Positions 35,477-47,880 of a stretch of DNA of 64,000 bases are shown in pieces (positions within the stretch are counted from its first letter, which is position 1; each line of letters begins with the position of its first letter). The stretch covers positions 35,864,501-35,928,500 of the forward strand of contig NC_133157.1 in assembly GCF_040802235.1 (NCBI RefSeq), given 5' to 3'. The stretch comes from Manis javanica. Taxonomy: Eukaryota > Chordata > Mammalia > Pholidota > Manidae. The notes beneath the pieces were generated by a model that made no database searches, was not told where the DNA came from, and saw only the letters and a program-made list of their open reading frames with translations. The translations under genes were made by a program, and so were the position numbers.

Positions 35477-38400
35477 ATGGCAATAAGTACATATCTATCA
35501 ATTATCACCCTAAATGTTAATGGACTGAATGCACCAATCAAAAGACACAGAGTAATAGAATGGATAAAAAAGCAAGAGGCATCTATATGCTGCCTACAAG
35601 AGACTCACTTCAAACCCAAAGACATACACAGACTAAAAGTGAAGGGATGGAAATAAATATTTCATGCAAACAACAGGGAGAAAAAAGCATGTGTTATAGT
35701 ACTAGTATCAGACAAAATAGACTTCAGAACAAAGAAAGTAACAAGAGATAAAGAAGAACATTACATAGTGATAAAGAGGTCAGTCCAACAAGAGGATATA
35801 ACCATTATAAATATATATGCACCCAACACAGGAGCACCAGCATATGTGAAACAAATACTAACAGAATTAAAGGAGGAAATAGAATGCAATGCACTCATTT
35901 TAGGAGACTTCAACACATCACTCACTCCAAAGGATAGATCCACCAGACAGAAAATAAGTAAGGACACAGAGGCACTGAAGTACGCATCAGAAGAACATAT
36001 GGACCTAACAGACATCTACAGAACTCTACACCCAAAAGCAACAGGATACACATTCTTCTCAAGTGCACATGGAATATTCTCCAGAATAGACCACATACTA
36101 GGCCACAAAAAGAGCCTCAGTAAATTCAAAAAGATTGAAATACTACCAACCAATTTTTCAGATCACAAAAGTATAAAACTAGAAATAAATTGTACAAAGA
36201 AAGCAAAAAGGCTCACAAACACATGGAGGCTTAACAACATGCTCCTAAATAATCAATGGATCAATGACCAAATAAAAACAGAGATCAAGCAATATAAGGA
36301 GACAAATGAAAACAAAAGCTCAACGTCCCAACTTCTGTGGGATGCATCAAATGCCACGCTAAGAGAGAAGTATATTGCAATACAGTTCTACCTCAGGAAA
36401 GAAGAACAATCTCACATGAACAGTCTAAACTCACAATTATTGAAACTAGAAAAAGAAGAATAAATGAGGTCCAAAGTCAGCATAGGGAGGGGCATAATAA
36501 AGATCAGAGAAGAAATAAATAAAATAGAGAAGAAGAAAACAATAGAGAAGAGAAAAGTAGTGAAACCAAGAGCTGGTTCTTTGAGAAAATAAACAAAATA
36601 GATAAACCCCTAGCCAGATGTATTAAGAGAAAAAGAGTATCTACACCATAAATAGAATCAGAAATGAGAAAGGAAAAATCATGATGGACAGCACAGAAAT
36701 ACAATTATTAGAAAATACTATGAAAATCTATATGCTAACAAACTGGAAAACCTAGAAGAAATGTGGACAACTTTCTAGAAAAAGACAACCTTCCAAAACT
36801 GACCAAGGAAGAAACAGAAAATCTGAACAGACCAATTACCAGCAGCAAAATTGAACTGATAAACAAAAAACTACCTAGGAACAAAACCCCCAGACCAGAG
36901 GGCTTCACCACTGAATCTTATCACACATTTTGAGATGACATAATACCCATTCCCCTTAAAGTTTTCCAAAAAGTAAAAAAGGAAATACTTCCAAACTCAT
37001 TCTATAAGGCCACCATCACTCTAATACCAAAACCAGGCAAATACACCACAAAAAGAGAAAACTACAGACCAGTATACTTGATGAACATAGATGCAAAACT
37101 ACTCAACAAAATATAAGCAACCGAATTCAAAAATACATCAAGAGGATCATACACCATGATCAGTGGGACTCATCTCAGGGATGACATGGTACAACATTCA
37201 AAAATCCATCAATAAAATCACATCAACAAAAAGAAGGATAAAAATCACATGAACATCTCCATAGATGCTGAAAAAGCATTCAACAAAATTAAACATCCAT
37301 TCACGATAAAAACACTCAACAAAATGGGTATAGAGGACAAGTACCTCCACATAATAAAGGCCATATATGACAAACCCACAGCCAACATCATACTTAACAG
37401 CCAGAAGCTGAAAGCTTTTCCCCTAAGATTGGGAACAAAACAAGGATGCCCACTCTCCCCACTGTTATTCAACATAGTACTGGAGATCCTAGCGACAGCA
37501 TTCAGACAACACAGAGAAATAAAAGGCATCCAGATTGGTAAGGAAGAAGCCAAACTGTCACTGTAGACAACTTGATATTGTACACAAAAAACCCTAAAGG
37601 ATCCACTCCAAAACTACTAGAACTAATATTGGAATTCAGCAAAGTTGCTGGATACAAAATTAATACACAGAAATTTGTTGCATTCCTATACACTAACAAT
37701 GAACTAGCAGGAAGAGAAATGAGGAAAACAATTCCATTCACAATTGCATCAAAAAGAATAAGATACCTAGGAATAAACTTAACCAAGGAAGTGAAAGACC
37801 TATACCCTGAACACAACAAGACACTCTTAAGATAAATTAAAGAGGACACTAATAAATGGAAATTCATCCCATGCTCTTGTGTGGGAAGAATAAATATTGT
37901 CAAAATGGCCATCCTGCCTAAAGCAATCGAAGGATTCAATGTAATCCCTATCAAAATACCAACAGCATTCTTCAACAAACTGGAACAAATAGTTCCAAAA
38001 TTCATATGGAACCACAGAAGACCCCAAATTGCCAAAGCAATCCTGAGAAGGAAGATTAAACCTGGGGGGATTATGCTCCCCAACTTCAAGCTCTACTACA
38101 AAGCCACAGTAATCAAGAAAATTTGGTATGGCACAAGAACAGACCCAGAGACCAGTGGAACAGGATAGAGGGTCCAGATATAAACTCAAGCATATATAGT
38201 CAATTAATATACAATAAAGGAGCCATGGATATACAATGGGGAAATGACAGCCTCTTCAACAGCTGGTGTTGGCAAAACTGGACAGCAAAATGTAAGAGAA
38301 TGAAACTGGATCATTATCTAACCCTGTACACAAAAGTAAACTCACAATGGATCAAAGGCCTTAATGTAAGTCATGAAACCATAAAACTCATAGAAAAAAA

Positions 38401-39275
38401 CATAGGCACAAATCTCTTGGACATAAACATGAGCAACTTCTTCCTGAACATATCTCCCCAGGCAAGGGAAACAAAAGCAAAAATGAACAAGTGGGACTAT
38501 ATCAAGCTGAAAACCTTCTGTACAGCAAAGGATACCATCAGTAGAACAAAAAGACATCCTACAGTATGGGAGAATATATTCATAAATGACATATCTGATA
38601 AGGGATTGACATTCAAATTATATGAAGAGCTCACACACCTCAACAAACAAAAAGCAAATAACCCAATTAAAAAATGGGCAGAGGAGCTGAACAGACACTT
38701 CTCTAAAGAAGAAATTCATATGGCCAACAGGCACATGAAAAGATGCTCCACATCACTAATCATCAGAGAAATGCAAATTAAAACTACAATGAGATATCAC
38801 CTCACACCAGTTAGGATGGCCAACATCCAACAGACAAACAGCAACAAATGTTGGCGAGTATGTGGAGAAAGGGGAATCCTCCTACACTGCTGGTGGGAAT
38901 GTAAACTAGTTCAACCATTGTGGAAAGCAGTATGGAGGTTCCTCAAAAAACTAAAAATAGAAATACCATTTGACCCTAGGAATTTATCCTAAGAATGCAG
39001 GAGCCCAGTTTGAAAAAGACAGATGCACCCCTATGTTTATCACAGCACTATTTATAATAGCCATGAAATGGAAGCAATCTAAGTATCCATCAATAGATGA
39101 ATGTATAAAGAAGACGTGGTACGTATACACAATGGAATATTATTCAGCCATAAGAAGAAAACAAATTCTACCATTTGCAACAACATTGATGGAGCTAGAG
39201 GGTATTATGCTCAGTGAAATAATCCAGGCAGAGAAAGACAAGTATCAAATGATTTTCCCTATCTTTGGCGTATAA
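35477..39275 (+). pseudogene. L1 ORF2 of copy C (endonuclease-RT), multiply broken
   Basis: The start codon is at 35,477, since ISTYLSIITLNVNGLN follows directly. The endonuclease region keeps NVNGLN, LQETH, LILGDFNTSLT, IDHILG and FSDHKSIKL, which are the AP-endonuclease catalytic motifs, but has a stop at 35,654-35,656. An open piece of 231 codons follows (35,768-36,463). The RT is frameshifted: [16 protein letters not shown] and [20 protein letters not shown] are present. The FADD catalytic loop near 37,562 has lost several bases and reads LSL-stop, so RT activity is abolished. The C-terminal piece at 38,123-38,992 (289 codons) includes [13 protein letters not shown] and the cysteine motif [13 protein letters not shown]. 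Confidence 0.9.
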
Positions 39276-39615
39276 CAACAAAGCAAAAACCGAAGGAACA
39301 AAACAGCAGCAGACTCACAGAATCTAAGAATGGGATTCCAAAGGGAAAGGGACTGGGGAGGGTGGGTGGGAAGGGAGAGACAATGAGAAAATTGGTCATT
39401 ACGGTTAGCACACATAATGTAGGTGGGGGGGGGACATGGGAAAGGCAGTATATACAGAGAAGACAAGTACTGATTCTATAACATCTTACTACGCTGATGG
39501 ACAGTAACTGTAATGGGGTATGTGGGGGGGACTTGATAATGGGGGGAATCTAGTAACCATAATGTTGTTCAAGTAATTGTACATCAATGATATCAAAATT
39601 TAAAAAAAAAATTTT

Positions 39616-40415
39616 AAGTTACTTAAAGAGAGAAGAAGTGCAGCAGGCAACCTCAGGAAGGAGAGGCACCCCGATAGGTTGAAGAGAGAAAGTTTAAGAT
39701 TAAAAGGTTACACAGTCAGAAAGTATGGGCCACCTCAGAGAGAGGAGTGACCCTGAAAGGTTGAAAAAAGAGTTTAAAGTTAAAAGGTTATTCACTTAGG
39801 GGAGTTTAGTGACCATAATGTTGTTCAAGTAATTGTACATTAATGATATAAAAAAAAAGACTACAAAAAATTTTTTTAAAAAGGTTATGCACTTAGTGTG
39901 GGTGACCTCACAGAGAGGAGTGCCCCTTAACTTTGGGGGTTTCCCCTTTTAAGGATTCTTTAGGAATGTGACTAAGGGCTGGGGGTGCAGACTTGTTAAG
40001 TGGTCTTTGAACACTTAAAATTAACACAAGGAAGTTCCTGCTTTGATTTCTCCCTGGGATACAGGCATCTTGGTCTGGGAGCAGATCAAACAGGATGTCT
40101 GTGCAGCCCCCAAGGTGGGCTGAGCTATTGTCTGTTTGCTAAAGAGTAAGTTAAGAATCTTACATTTTTAACTTCCTGGGTATTAAAATACAATCTTTAA
40201 GATGGAATCTTTCCTGCCTTTTACTATGTTGTTTATGGCTGGGCCTGCATGATTAACACAATAAAACATGGGCTATACTGAGGTACCCTCCTTTATCTGG
40301 GGAATATTCAAACATTCCAGACCAAGTTGAGCTTTAATGGATTAATTTTGGGTCTTTTTAGTGGACTTTCTGGCCTTTTCTCCTTTCCACCCCGCTCATA
40401 TCTATTTTCCTGCCT
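39616..40415 (+). mobile_element. Probable ERV LTR with internal tandem units
   Basis: Three imperfect tandem units of about 80-85 bp start at about 39,648, 39,730 and 39,905. Each begins with ACCTCAG/ACCTCAC-GAGAGGAGTG-type text; the first two contain GGTTGAA...TTAAAAGGTTA. Unique sequence follows, with AATAAAACATGGGC at about 40,260, resembling a U3 with enhancer repeats followed by a poly(A) signal. No retroviral genes are adjacent. A tiny L1 end sits inside unit 2. The terminal dinucleotides and family were not fixed. Confidence 0.5.
39782..39896 (+). mobile_element. Minimal L1 3'-end insertion (about 80 bp) with 18-bp TSD
   Basis: The direct repeats AAAAGGTTATTCACTTAG (39,782-39,799) and AAAAGGTTATGCACTTAG (39,879-39,896) differ at one base. 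They enclose only the last bases of the L1 3' UTR (GTGACCATAATGTTGTTCAA, GTAATTGTACATTAATGATA) and its A-rich tail. The body matches the end of the neighbouring copy C. This is an extreme 5' truncation inside the LTR-like element. Confidence 0.88.
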
Positions 40416-40419
40416 AACA

Positions 40420-40996
40420 GGACTACATCAGTCTAAAAAGTTTCTGCACAGCAAAGGAAACCAGCTACAAAACAAAAAGGCAACCTACTGTATGGGGGAA
40501 TATATTTGCAAATTATATATCTGAGGAGGCGCAAATAACCAAAATCTACACAGAACTCCGACAACTCAACACCAAAATAAACAATTTGATGAAACAACAG
40601 GCAGAGTCCCTGAATAGACATTTTTCCAATGAAGACATTCAGAGAGCCAACAAACACATGAAAAGACACTCAATATCAGTAATCATCAGGGAAATAAAAA
40701 TCAGAACTACAATGAGATACCATGAAATAACTAGTGTTGGGGAGAATGTAGAGAAAAGGGAATCCTGTTACACTCCTGGTGGGAATGCAAATTGATACAG
40801 CCAGTATGGAGTTTTGGAAAGCAGTATGGAGTTTTCTCAAAGAACTGAAAATAGAAATACCATACGACCCAGCAATTCCACTTCAGGGAATCTACCTGAA
40901 GAAAACAAAATCACTAATTTGGAAAAATATATGCACCCCTATGTTTATTGCAGCATTACTTACAATAGCTAAGATAATGGAAGCAACCTAAGTGTT
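40420..40996 (+). mobile_element. Old L1 ORF2 C-terminal fragment (possibly rest of copy D)
   Basis: It begins at the nucleotides for [14 protein letters not shown] and continues with [17 protein letters not shown], [20 protein letters not shown] (40,586-40,795) and EIPYDPAIPLQGIYLKK (40,779-40,991). It is more diverged than copies A-F. It shares orientation with the older 5' part at 31,490-33,577, but most of ORF2 is missing between the two parts. Confidence 0.75.
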
Positions 40997-41799
40997 GCTC
41001 AGCTCAAGAGAATAAGGTGTGATGGAGGTCGTGGTGTTATTTAATATTTATTGAAAGTTTGCAAAGCTCTAATATATGAGGATAAATTATGAAATGAACT
41101 GTAGCCTCTGAGGAGTCTTTGTGAAAAGTTACAGGGCTTACTTCCCACAGAGAAGGAAAAATATAGGTAAGGAACACCATACTATCAGTGATGACTGGCA
41201 TGTGTCATTGCACTTAGCAAGCAAGGTTTTTAAGCAAGATGGAGAGGAACTTCCTGTTCTCCACTCTAAGCCCCAGAAGCACAGATTCAGTGCCACTGAA
41301 TGCATCTGAATGCACTCATCATGCCCTGTATATCACCACTCACTAGTTTGTTGATTCTACAGACATTTGCTGAGTCCAGCCTCGTATGTGTCAGGCAGAG
41401 ATTAGCCTCTTGATAACTGTTGGTTCAATGAATAAATGTAACCTCACTCAGCATGTAGAATGCAGTATGAATATGTGTATGTAGGGGGCAAAAGTGGAGG
41501 ATTTTTTTTTAAGCATTGGATAAGCTAAATCTTGAAAGATGAATAAGAGTTTCTGCAATTGATAAATGTAGAAGAGTCATTCCAGGAGGTAAAAGCACAC
41601 ACAAAGCCAGGCACATAGATCTACAGAGACCTCACTGTGGCTGAGATAGTATGAAACTAGACTGGGTACTGGGTAAAATAGGCAAGGAAGTTTACTTTTA
41701 CATACATAATAATCTTAAGCCCAAAGACTTGATTGGAAATGATATTCTCAAAGTGATTATAAGGTAATATGTCCTTAGATTTCAGGAATTAAAAATAAG
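40997..41799. other. No gene recognised
   Basis: This is unique-looking sequence. About 41,340-41,700 contains CATTTGCTGAGTCCAGCCTC and AAGATGAATAAGAGTTT-type text reminiscent of old L2-class repeats. No exon, RNA gene or convincing ORF is visible. Confidence 0.35.
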
Positions 41800-42420
41800 C
41801 TGGCCCGGAGAATTGGATTTCCTGAGGCCAGTGGTTGGCAGCCACTCAGATGGCTCCCATTGAGCCCTGCCTCCTGATATAATCCCCTCTTCCTGAGTAA
41901 CCTTGCTTCTGACCAATAGATTATAGCAACATTGAGGGGTATCATCTTCCATGATTATATTACAATAGATTTTTACTCCTATCTTGGTGGTCAGCTCTCT
42001 CTTTTGCCTTCTTAGTGTGCACAGTTTTATGGAGTATGCTGCCATGTTGGAGAAGCCCACATGGCAAGGCACTGAGGTTAGCCTGTGCCAATAGCCAGTG
42101 AGGAACTGAAGCTCTCAGTCTAAAAGAGCCCGGGGAACTGAACTCTGCCAACCATCACTGAGTGAACTTGGAAGCAGATCCCCAGTTAAAATGTTGGATG
42201 AGACTGTAGACCCTGGGTTGATACCTTGATTTTGGCCTTATGAGAGATCATGAGGCAGAGGATCCAACTAAGCTATATCTGGACTCTTGACCCACAAATA
42301 CCAGGAGATAATAAATATGTGCTGCTGTAACTGGCTAAGTTTTAACATGATAAATATGTGCTGTTGTAACTGGTTAAGTTTTGGGATAATTTGTTATTCG
42401 ACAGTAATATCAGACAGGTA
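41800..42420 (+). mobile_element. MLT1-type MaLR LTR
   Basis: The 3' part is characteristic: GATTTTGGCCTTATGAGAGA, then GAGGCAGAGGATCCAACTAAGC, then GGAGATAATAAATATGTGCTG, CTAAGTTTTGGGATAATTTGTT and a terminal ATATCAGACAGG-type end. The upstream text fits a diverged MLT1 body. A short internal duplication is annotated separately. Confidence 0.7.
42306..42382 (+). repeat. Tandem duplication of about 38 bp within the MLT1 LTR
   Basis: The block GATAATAAATATGTGCTGCT with TAACTGGCTAAGTTTTAACAT is followed at once by GATAAATATGTGCTGTTGTAACTGG-type text. This doubles the poly(A)-signal-containing part of the LTR. Copies differ at about three positions. Confidence 0.85.
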
Positions 42421-42499
42421 GTGGGGGATCCCTGATAAGTTCCAGGGCTCAGTGTGTGCATTGCAGTTATGGCAAAAGCTTTGGGACACAACATTCCTG

Positions 42500-43490
42500 T
42501 GCCTCACCAATTTTTGCATGATGTATGTTCAAATCCTTTTCCCTTTTTGAAATTGGGTTGTTTGCTTTCTTTCTGTTGAGTCTTGAGACTTCTTTATATA
42601 TTCTAGATATTAGTCCTTTTCCAGATACATGATGAACAAACATTTTCTCCTATTATATGCCTTATATTCTCATTCTCTTAACATTGTCTTTAAGAGGATG
42701 GAAGTATTAAATTTTTACTGAAGTATATAGTTTAATCCATTTTGTCTCATGTGGATCATACTTTTGAAGTTATTCTAAGAAATCTTTGCTTAACTCATGT
42801 TCATGGATTTTCTTCTATGTTTAAGAAATTGTATAGTTTTAGGTTTTACATTCTATCTTTGATCCATTCTGAGTAAGTGTTTGTATATAGTGTGAAGTAG
42901 GGATTTGAATTCATTTGGGGGAGTATTGATAACCAATTATTCCAGCATAAATTATTCCATTTGTTAAAGACTTTACCCCCTTGTTGCAAATCAGCTGTCC
43001 ATACATGAGTGGGTCTGTGTCTAGAGTTCATAATTCTGTTCCATTTATCTGTTTGTCTATATTTATGCCAATACCACACTGTCTTGATTTCTGTAGCTCT
43101 ATAATAAGTCTTGTCACTTAGTGTTAATTCTAAATTTCATTGTTTTGACTTTTCTGGATCCTGTGTATTTCCACATAAATGTTAGAATAAGATTGTCAAT
43201 CCCCCACCACCACCAAAAAAAAAAAAAAACTTTCTGGGATTTTGCTTGGGATTGCCTAAATCAATTAGGAGAAAGGTGACATCGTAATAATATTGAGTCT
43301 TCTGACCCAGGAATAGGGTATATCTCTCCATTTTAAGGTGTCTCTTAATTTTTTTCTGCAATTTTTTGTAGATCCAGTGCATCTACAAATGTCTTGCACA
43401 TTTTTCCTAGATGTATCTACCAGCTAATTTTTCACCATTAAATATAGTCTTAGCTGTGGGGTTTTCATAGATGCCCTTCATCAGGAGAAG
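42500..43490 (-). mobile_element. Old L1 ORF2 fragment, antisense
   Basis: The plus strand follows the reverse complement of the L1 ORF2 C-terminal half: TTGAAATTGGGTTGTTTGC, TATATTCTAGATATTAGTCC, ATCTGTTTGTCTATATTTAT and TAGCTGTGGGGTTTTCATAG near the end. Near 43,200 a CCACCACCACC tract followed by a run of 15 A has grown out of the normal L1 text. L1 copy E abuts its end. Confidence 0.75.
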
Positions 43491-43499
43491 GAATTCTTT

Positions 43500-46400
43500 A
43501 GGCCTACAAACACATGGAGGTTGAGAAAAATAATTCTAAGTAATTGATGCACCAATGAACAAATTAAAACATAAATCAAGGAATACATGTAGACAAATGA
43601 AAACAAAAATTCAATGGTCCAAAATTTGTGGGATGCAGCAAAAGCAGTGCTAAGAGGGAAGTACATAGCAATACAAGCATACCTGAAGAAACAACAATAA
43701 TCCCAAATAAACAGTCTAAACTCACAATTAAAGAAACTAGAAAAGGAAGAACAAATGAAACCCAAAGTTATTGGAAGGAGGGACATAATAAAGATCAGAG
43801 CAGAAATAAATAAAATAGAGAATAAAACAATACAAAAAAATCAATGAAACTAAAAGCTGGTTCTTTGACAAAATAAACAAAATAGATAAACCCCAGTCAC
43901 ACTTACCAAGAAAAAAAGAGTGTACACACATAAACAGAATCAAAAATGAGAAAAGAAAAATTACTATGGACAACACAGAAATACAAAGAATTATTAGAGA
44001 ATACTATGAAAAACTGTATGCAAACAAATTAGATAACCTAGAAGATATGAACAAATTCCTAGAAAAATGCAACCTTCCAAGATTGACCCAGGAAGAAACA
44101 GAAAATCTGAACAGACCAATTACCAGTAATAAAATTGGATTGGTAAAAAAAAAACTACCAAGAAAAAGAAAGTACAGGACCAGATGGCTTCACAGATGAA
44201 TTCTACCAAACATTTAGTGAAGACCTAATATACCCATCCTCTTTAAAGTTTTCCAAAGATTAGAAGAAGAGGGAATGCTTCCAAACTCATTCTATGAGGC
44301 CAGCATCACTCTAATACCAAAACCAGACAAAGACACCACAAAAAAAGAAAATCATAGACCAATATCCCTGATGAACATAGATACAAAAATACTCAACAAA
44401 ATATTAGTAAACCAAATTCAAAAATACATCAAAAAGATCATCCATCATGATCAAGTAGGATTTATTCCAGGGATGCCAGGATGGTACAACATTCAAAAAT
44501 CCATCAGTATCATCCACCACCTCAATAAAAATAAGGACAAAAAACCACATAATCATCTCCATAGATGCTGAAAAAGCATTTGACAAAATTCAGCATCCAT
44601 TCATGATAAAAACTCAACAAAATGGGTATAGAGGACAAGTACCTCAACATAATAAAGGCCATATATGACAAACCCACAGCCAACATTATACTTAACAGCG
44701 AGAAGCTGAAAGATTTTCCTTAAAGAAAAAGACAAGGATGCCCACTCTCCCCACTTCTATTCAACATAGTACTGGAGGTCCTAGCCACGGCAATCAGACA
44801 ACACAAAGAAATAAAAGGCATCCATATTGGCAAGGAAGAAGTTAAACTGTCCCTGTTTGCAGATGACATGATATTGTACATAAAAAAAACCTAAAGAATC
44901 TGCTCCAAAACTACTAGATCTAATATCTGAATTAGGCAAAGTTGCAGGATACAAAATTAATATGCAGAAATCTGTGGCATTCCTATACACTAATGATGAA
45001 CTAGCAGAAAGAGAAATCAGGAAAACAATTCCATTCACAGTTGCATCAAAAATAATAAAATACCTAGGAATAAACCTAACCAAGGAAGTGAAAGACCTAT
45101 ACTCTGAAAACTACAAGACACTCAGGAGAGAAATTAAAGAAGATACCAATAAATGGAAACACATCCCGTGCTCATGGATAGTAAGAATTAATATCGTCAA
45201 AATGGTCATCCTGCCTAAAGCAATCTGCAGAATGCAATTCCTATCAAAATATCAACAGCATTCTTCAATGAACTAGAGAAAATCATTCTAAAATTCATAT
45301 GGAACCACAAAAGATCCTGAATAGCCAAAGCAATCCTGAGAAGGAAGATTAAAGCTGGGGGGATTATGCTCCACAACTTCAAGTTCTACTACAAAACCAC
45401 AGTAATCAAGACAATTTGGTTTTGGCACAAGAACAGACCCATAGACCAATGGAACAGACTTGAGAGCCCGGATATAAACCCAAGTATATGTGGTCAATTA
45501 ATATACAATAAAGGAGCCATGGACATACAATGGGGAAATGACAGCTTCTTCAACAGCTGGTGTTGGCAAAACTGGACAGTTCATGCAAGAAAATGAAACC
45601 GGATTATTGTTTAACCCCATACACAAAAGTAAACTTGAAATGGATGAAAGACCTGTATGTAAGTCATGAAACCATAAAACTCTTAGAAGAAAACATAGGC
45701 AAAAATCTCCTGAATATAAGCATGAGCTACTTGTTCCTGAATGCATCTCCTCGAGCAAGGGAAACAAAAGCAAAAATGAACTTATGGAAGTACATCAAAC
45801 TAAAAAGTTTCTATACAGCAAAGAACACCATCAACAGAACAAAAAGGCATCCTATATTATAGGAGAATATATTTGTAAATGACATATCCAACAAGGGGTT
45901 ATTATCCAAAATATATAAAGAACTCACATGCCTCAGCACCAAAAAAGCAAATAACCCAATTAACAAATGGACAGAGGATATGAAGAGACGGGTCTCCAAA
46001 GAAGAAATTCAGATGGCCAATAGACACATGAAAAGATGCTCCACATCACGAATCATCAGGGAAATGCAAATTAAAACCACAATGAGATATCACCTCACAC
46101 TAGTAAGGATGGCCAGCATCAAAAAAACTCAAGAACAACAAATTCTGGCGAGGATGCAGAGAAAGGGGAACCCTCCTACACTGCTGGTAGGAATGTAAGC
46201 TAGTTCAACCATTGTGGAAAGCAATATGGAGGTTCCTCAAAAAACTAAGAATAGAAATACCATTTGACCCAGGAATCCCACTCCTTGGAATTTACCCAAA
46301 TAATACAACCTCTCAGATTCAAAAAGACAAATGCACCCCTGTGTTTATCGCAGCACTATTTACAATAGCCAAGGTATGGAAGCAACCTAAGTGTCCATCA

Positions 46401-46577
46401 GTAGATGAATGGATAAAGATGTGGTACATATACACGATGGAATATTCAGCCATAACAAAGAAACAAATCCTACCATTTGCAACAACATGGATGGAGCTGG
46501 AGGACATTATCCTCAGTGAAATAAGCCAAGTGGAGAAGGACAAGTACCAAATGATTTCCCTCATTTGTGGAGTATAA
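43500..46577 (+). pseudogene. L1 ORF2 remnant of copy E
   Basis: Recognisable pieces are [20 protein letters not shown] (43,966-44,199), [20 protein letters not shown] with [20 protein letters not shown] (44,275-44,571) and the RT catalytic nucleotides for LFADDMIL near 44,868. Later pieces are [20 protein letters not shown] (44,962-45,276) and a C-terminal piece of 121 codons (46,212-46,577) ending MISLICGV. At least five frame changes and several stops occur between them. No endonuclease catalytic residues remain. Confidence 0.85.
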
Positions 46578-46925
46578 CAATGAAGGAAAACTAAAGGAAC
46601 AAAATAGCACCAGACTCAGAGACTCCAAGAAGGGACTAGTGGTTACAAAAGGGAAGCAGTTGGGGATGGTGGTTGGGGAGGGAGGGAGAAGGAGATTAGT
46701 TGGCATTATGATTAGCACACATAATGTAGGGAGTGCTCAGGGAAGGCAGTATAGCACAGAGAAAACAAGTACCGACTCTATAGCATCTTACTATGCTGAT
46801 GGACAGTGACTATAGAGAGGTATGGGGGAGATCTTGATAATATGGGTGAATGTAATAACTACAATGTTGCTCATGTGAAACCTTTATAAGACTATATCAA
46901 TGATACCTCAATTTTTTTAAAGGTT
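43500..46925 (+). mobile_element. L1 copy E: 5'-truncated, 3.4 kb
   Basis: It begins within the end of the endonuclease region (ACAAACACATGGAGG) and runs through RT, the C-terminal region and the 3' UTR to an A-rich tail at about 46,910-46,935. There is no 5' UTR or ORF1. It belongs to the same young family as copies A, B, C and F. A convincing target duplication was not found. It separates two different old antisense L1 fragments. Confidence 0.85.
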
Positions 46926-47880
46926 TAAAAAAAGAAAATCAATTAGTCTTCTATGTATTGATTTATTCCTGAACTCTCAATTCTGTTTCATTGATATATA
47001 TGTCCATCCTATGCCAGTAACACATTGATTTAATTATTGTTGTTTTATAGTAAATTTTGGCATTGAATTATGAGTCCTTCTACTTTATTCCTCTTTTTTG
47101 GGATTATTTTGGCTATTAGAATCCCTTGCAATTCCATATGAATTTTAGAATCAGCTTATCTATTTCCAGAAAGAAATCAGTTGGGTTCTGGTAGGTATTA
47201 TGTTGAATCTGTAGAGCTATCTAGGAAGTATTGCAATCTTAGTGATGGTATTTTTCAATCCATAAATGTGGGATTTTTAAAAAAATCTTACTTAGGTCTT
47301 TAATTTCATTCATTAATTTTTCATAGCTTATATAGTATATAAGGTTTGTACTTCTTCTGTTAAATTTATTCCTAAATGTTTTATTCTTTTGATGCTCTTA
47401 AAAATGGAATCTTTAAAACTTTAATTTTCAGATTAATTTAATTCCTATAAGTGTATAAAAATACAACTTTTTTGTAGTCTGCAACCTTGGCAAACTTGTT
47501 TATTCTAATCCTTTTTCAGTGGATTCCTTAGAATTTGCTATGTATAAGATCATGTCTTCTGTGAAAAGAGACAGTTTTACTTCTTTCTTTCCAATCTGGA
47601 TGCTTCTTATTTCTTCTTATTGCCTAATAGACCTGCCTAGAGCCTTCCATACAGAGTTGAATAGAACTGTCGAGAACTAATGTTCTTGTCTTATTCCTGA
47701 TTTTAAGAGGAAGGTATTCAGTCTTTTACTGTGATGTTAGTGATGGGGTTTTTGTAGATGTCCATTGTCAGGTTGGGGAAATTCTCTTCTATTCCTACTT
47801 TTTTGGGTGTGTTTATCACAAAAGGTATTCCCTGGTCATTCTAAACTATGTTGGAGGAAGGTTGGATAATCCTGTGCCAT
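46926..47880 (-). mobile_element. Second old L1 ORF2 fragment, antisense
   Basis: The text follows the reverse complement of L1 ORF2 from the C-terminal half back into RT: TCAATTCTGTTTCATTGATA, AATTTTAGAATCAGCTTATC, TATTTCTTCTTATTGCC, GTGATGGGGTTTTTGTAGAT. It overlaps in content with the fragment at 42,500-43,490, so the two are separate copies and not halves of one element. Confidence 0.7.

Larger units (their letters stand above)
33591..39615 (+). mobile_element. L1 copy C: full-length (6.0 kb), inactive
   Basis: The 5' end is at about 33,600 (GGATTATCAAGATGGCCGTG) and the 5' UTR is about 750 bp. ORF1 is at 34,351-35,188, ORF2 at 35,477-39,275, and the 3' UTR ends in an A-run at about 39,602. 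Probable target duplications are AGTCACTTAAAAG at 33,578-33,590 and AAGTTACTTAAAG at 39,616-39,628. It lies inside the older copy D. It is the only plus-strand copy with every L1 part, but both ORFs are broken. Confidence 0.9.

Noticed and set aside
33605..39275. Possibility that a long L1 copy is retrotransposition-competent
   Set aside because: Copy C has two ORF1 nonsense codons, frameshifts and a damaged FADD loop; copy F has an ORF2 TAG at about codon 29 and degraded ORF1. None of the copies can encode both proteins.
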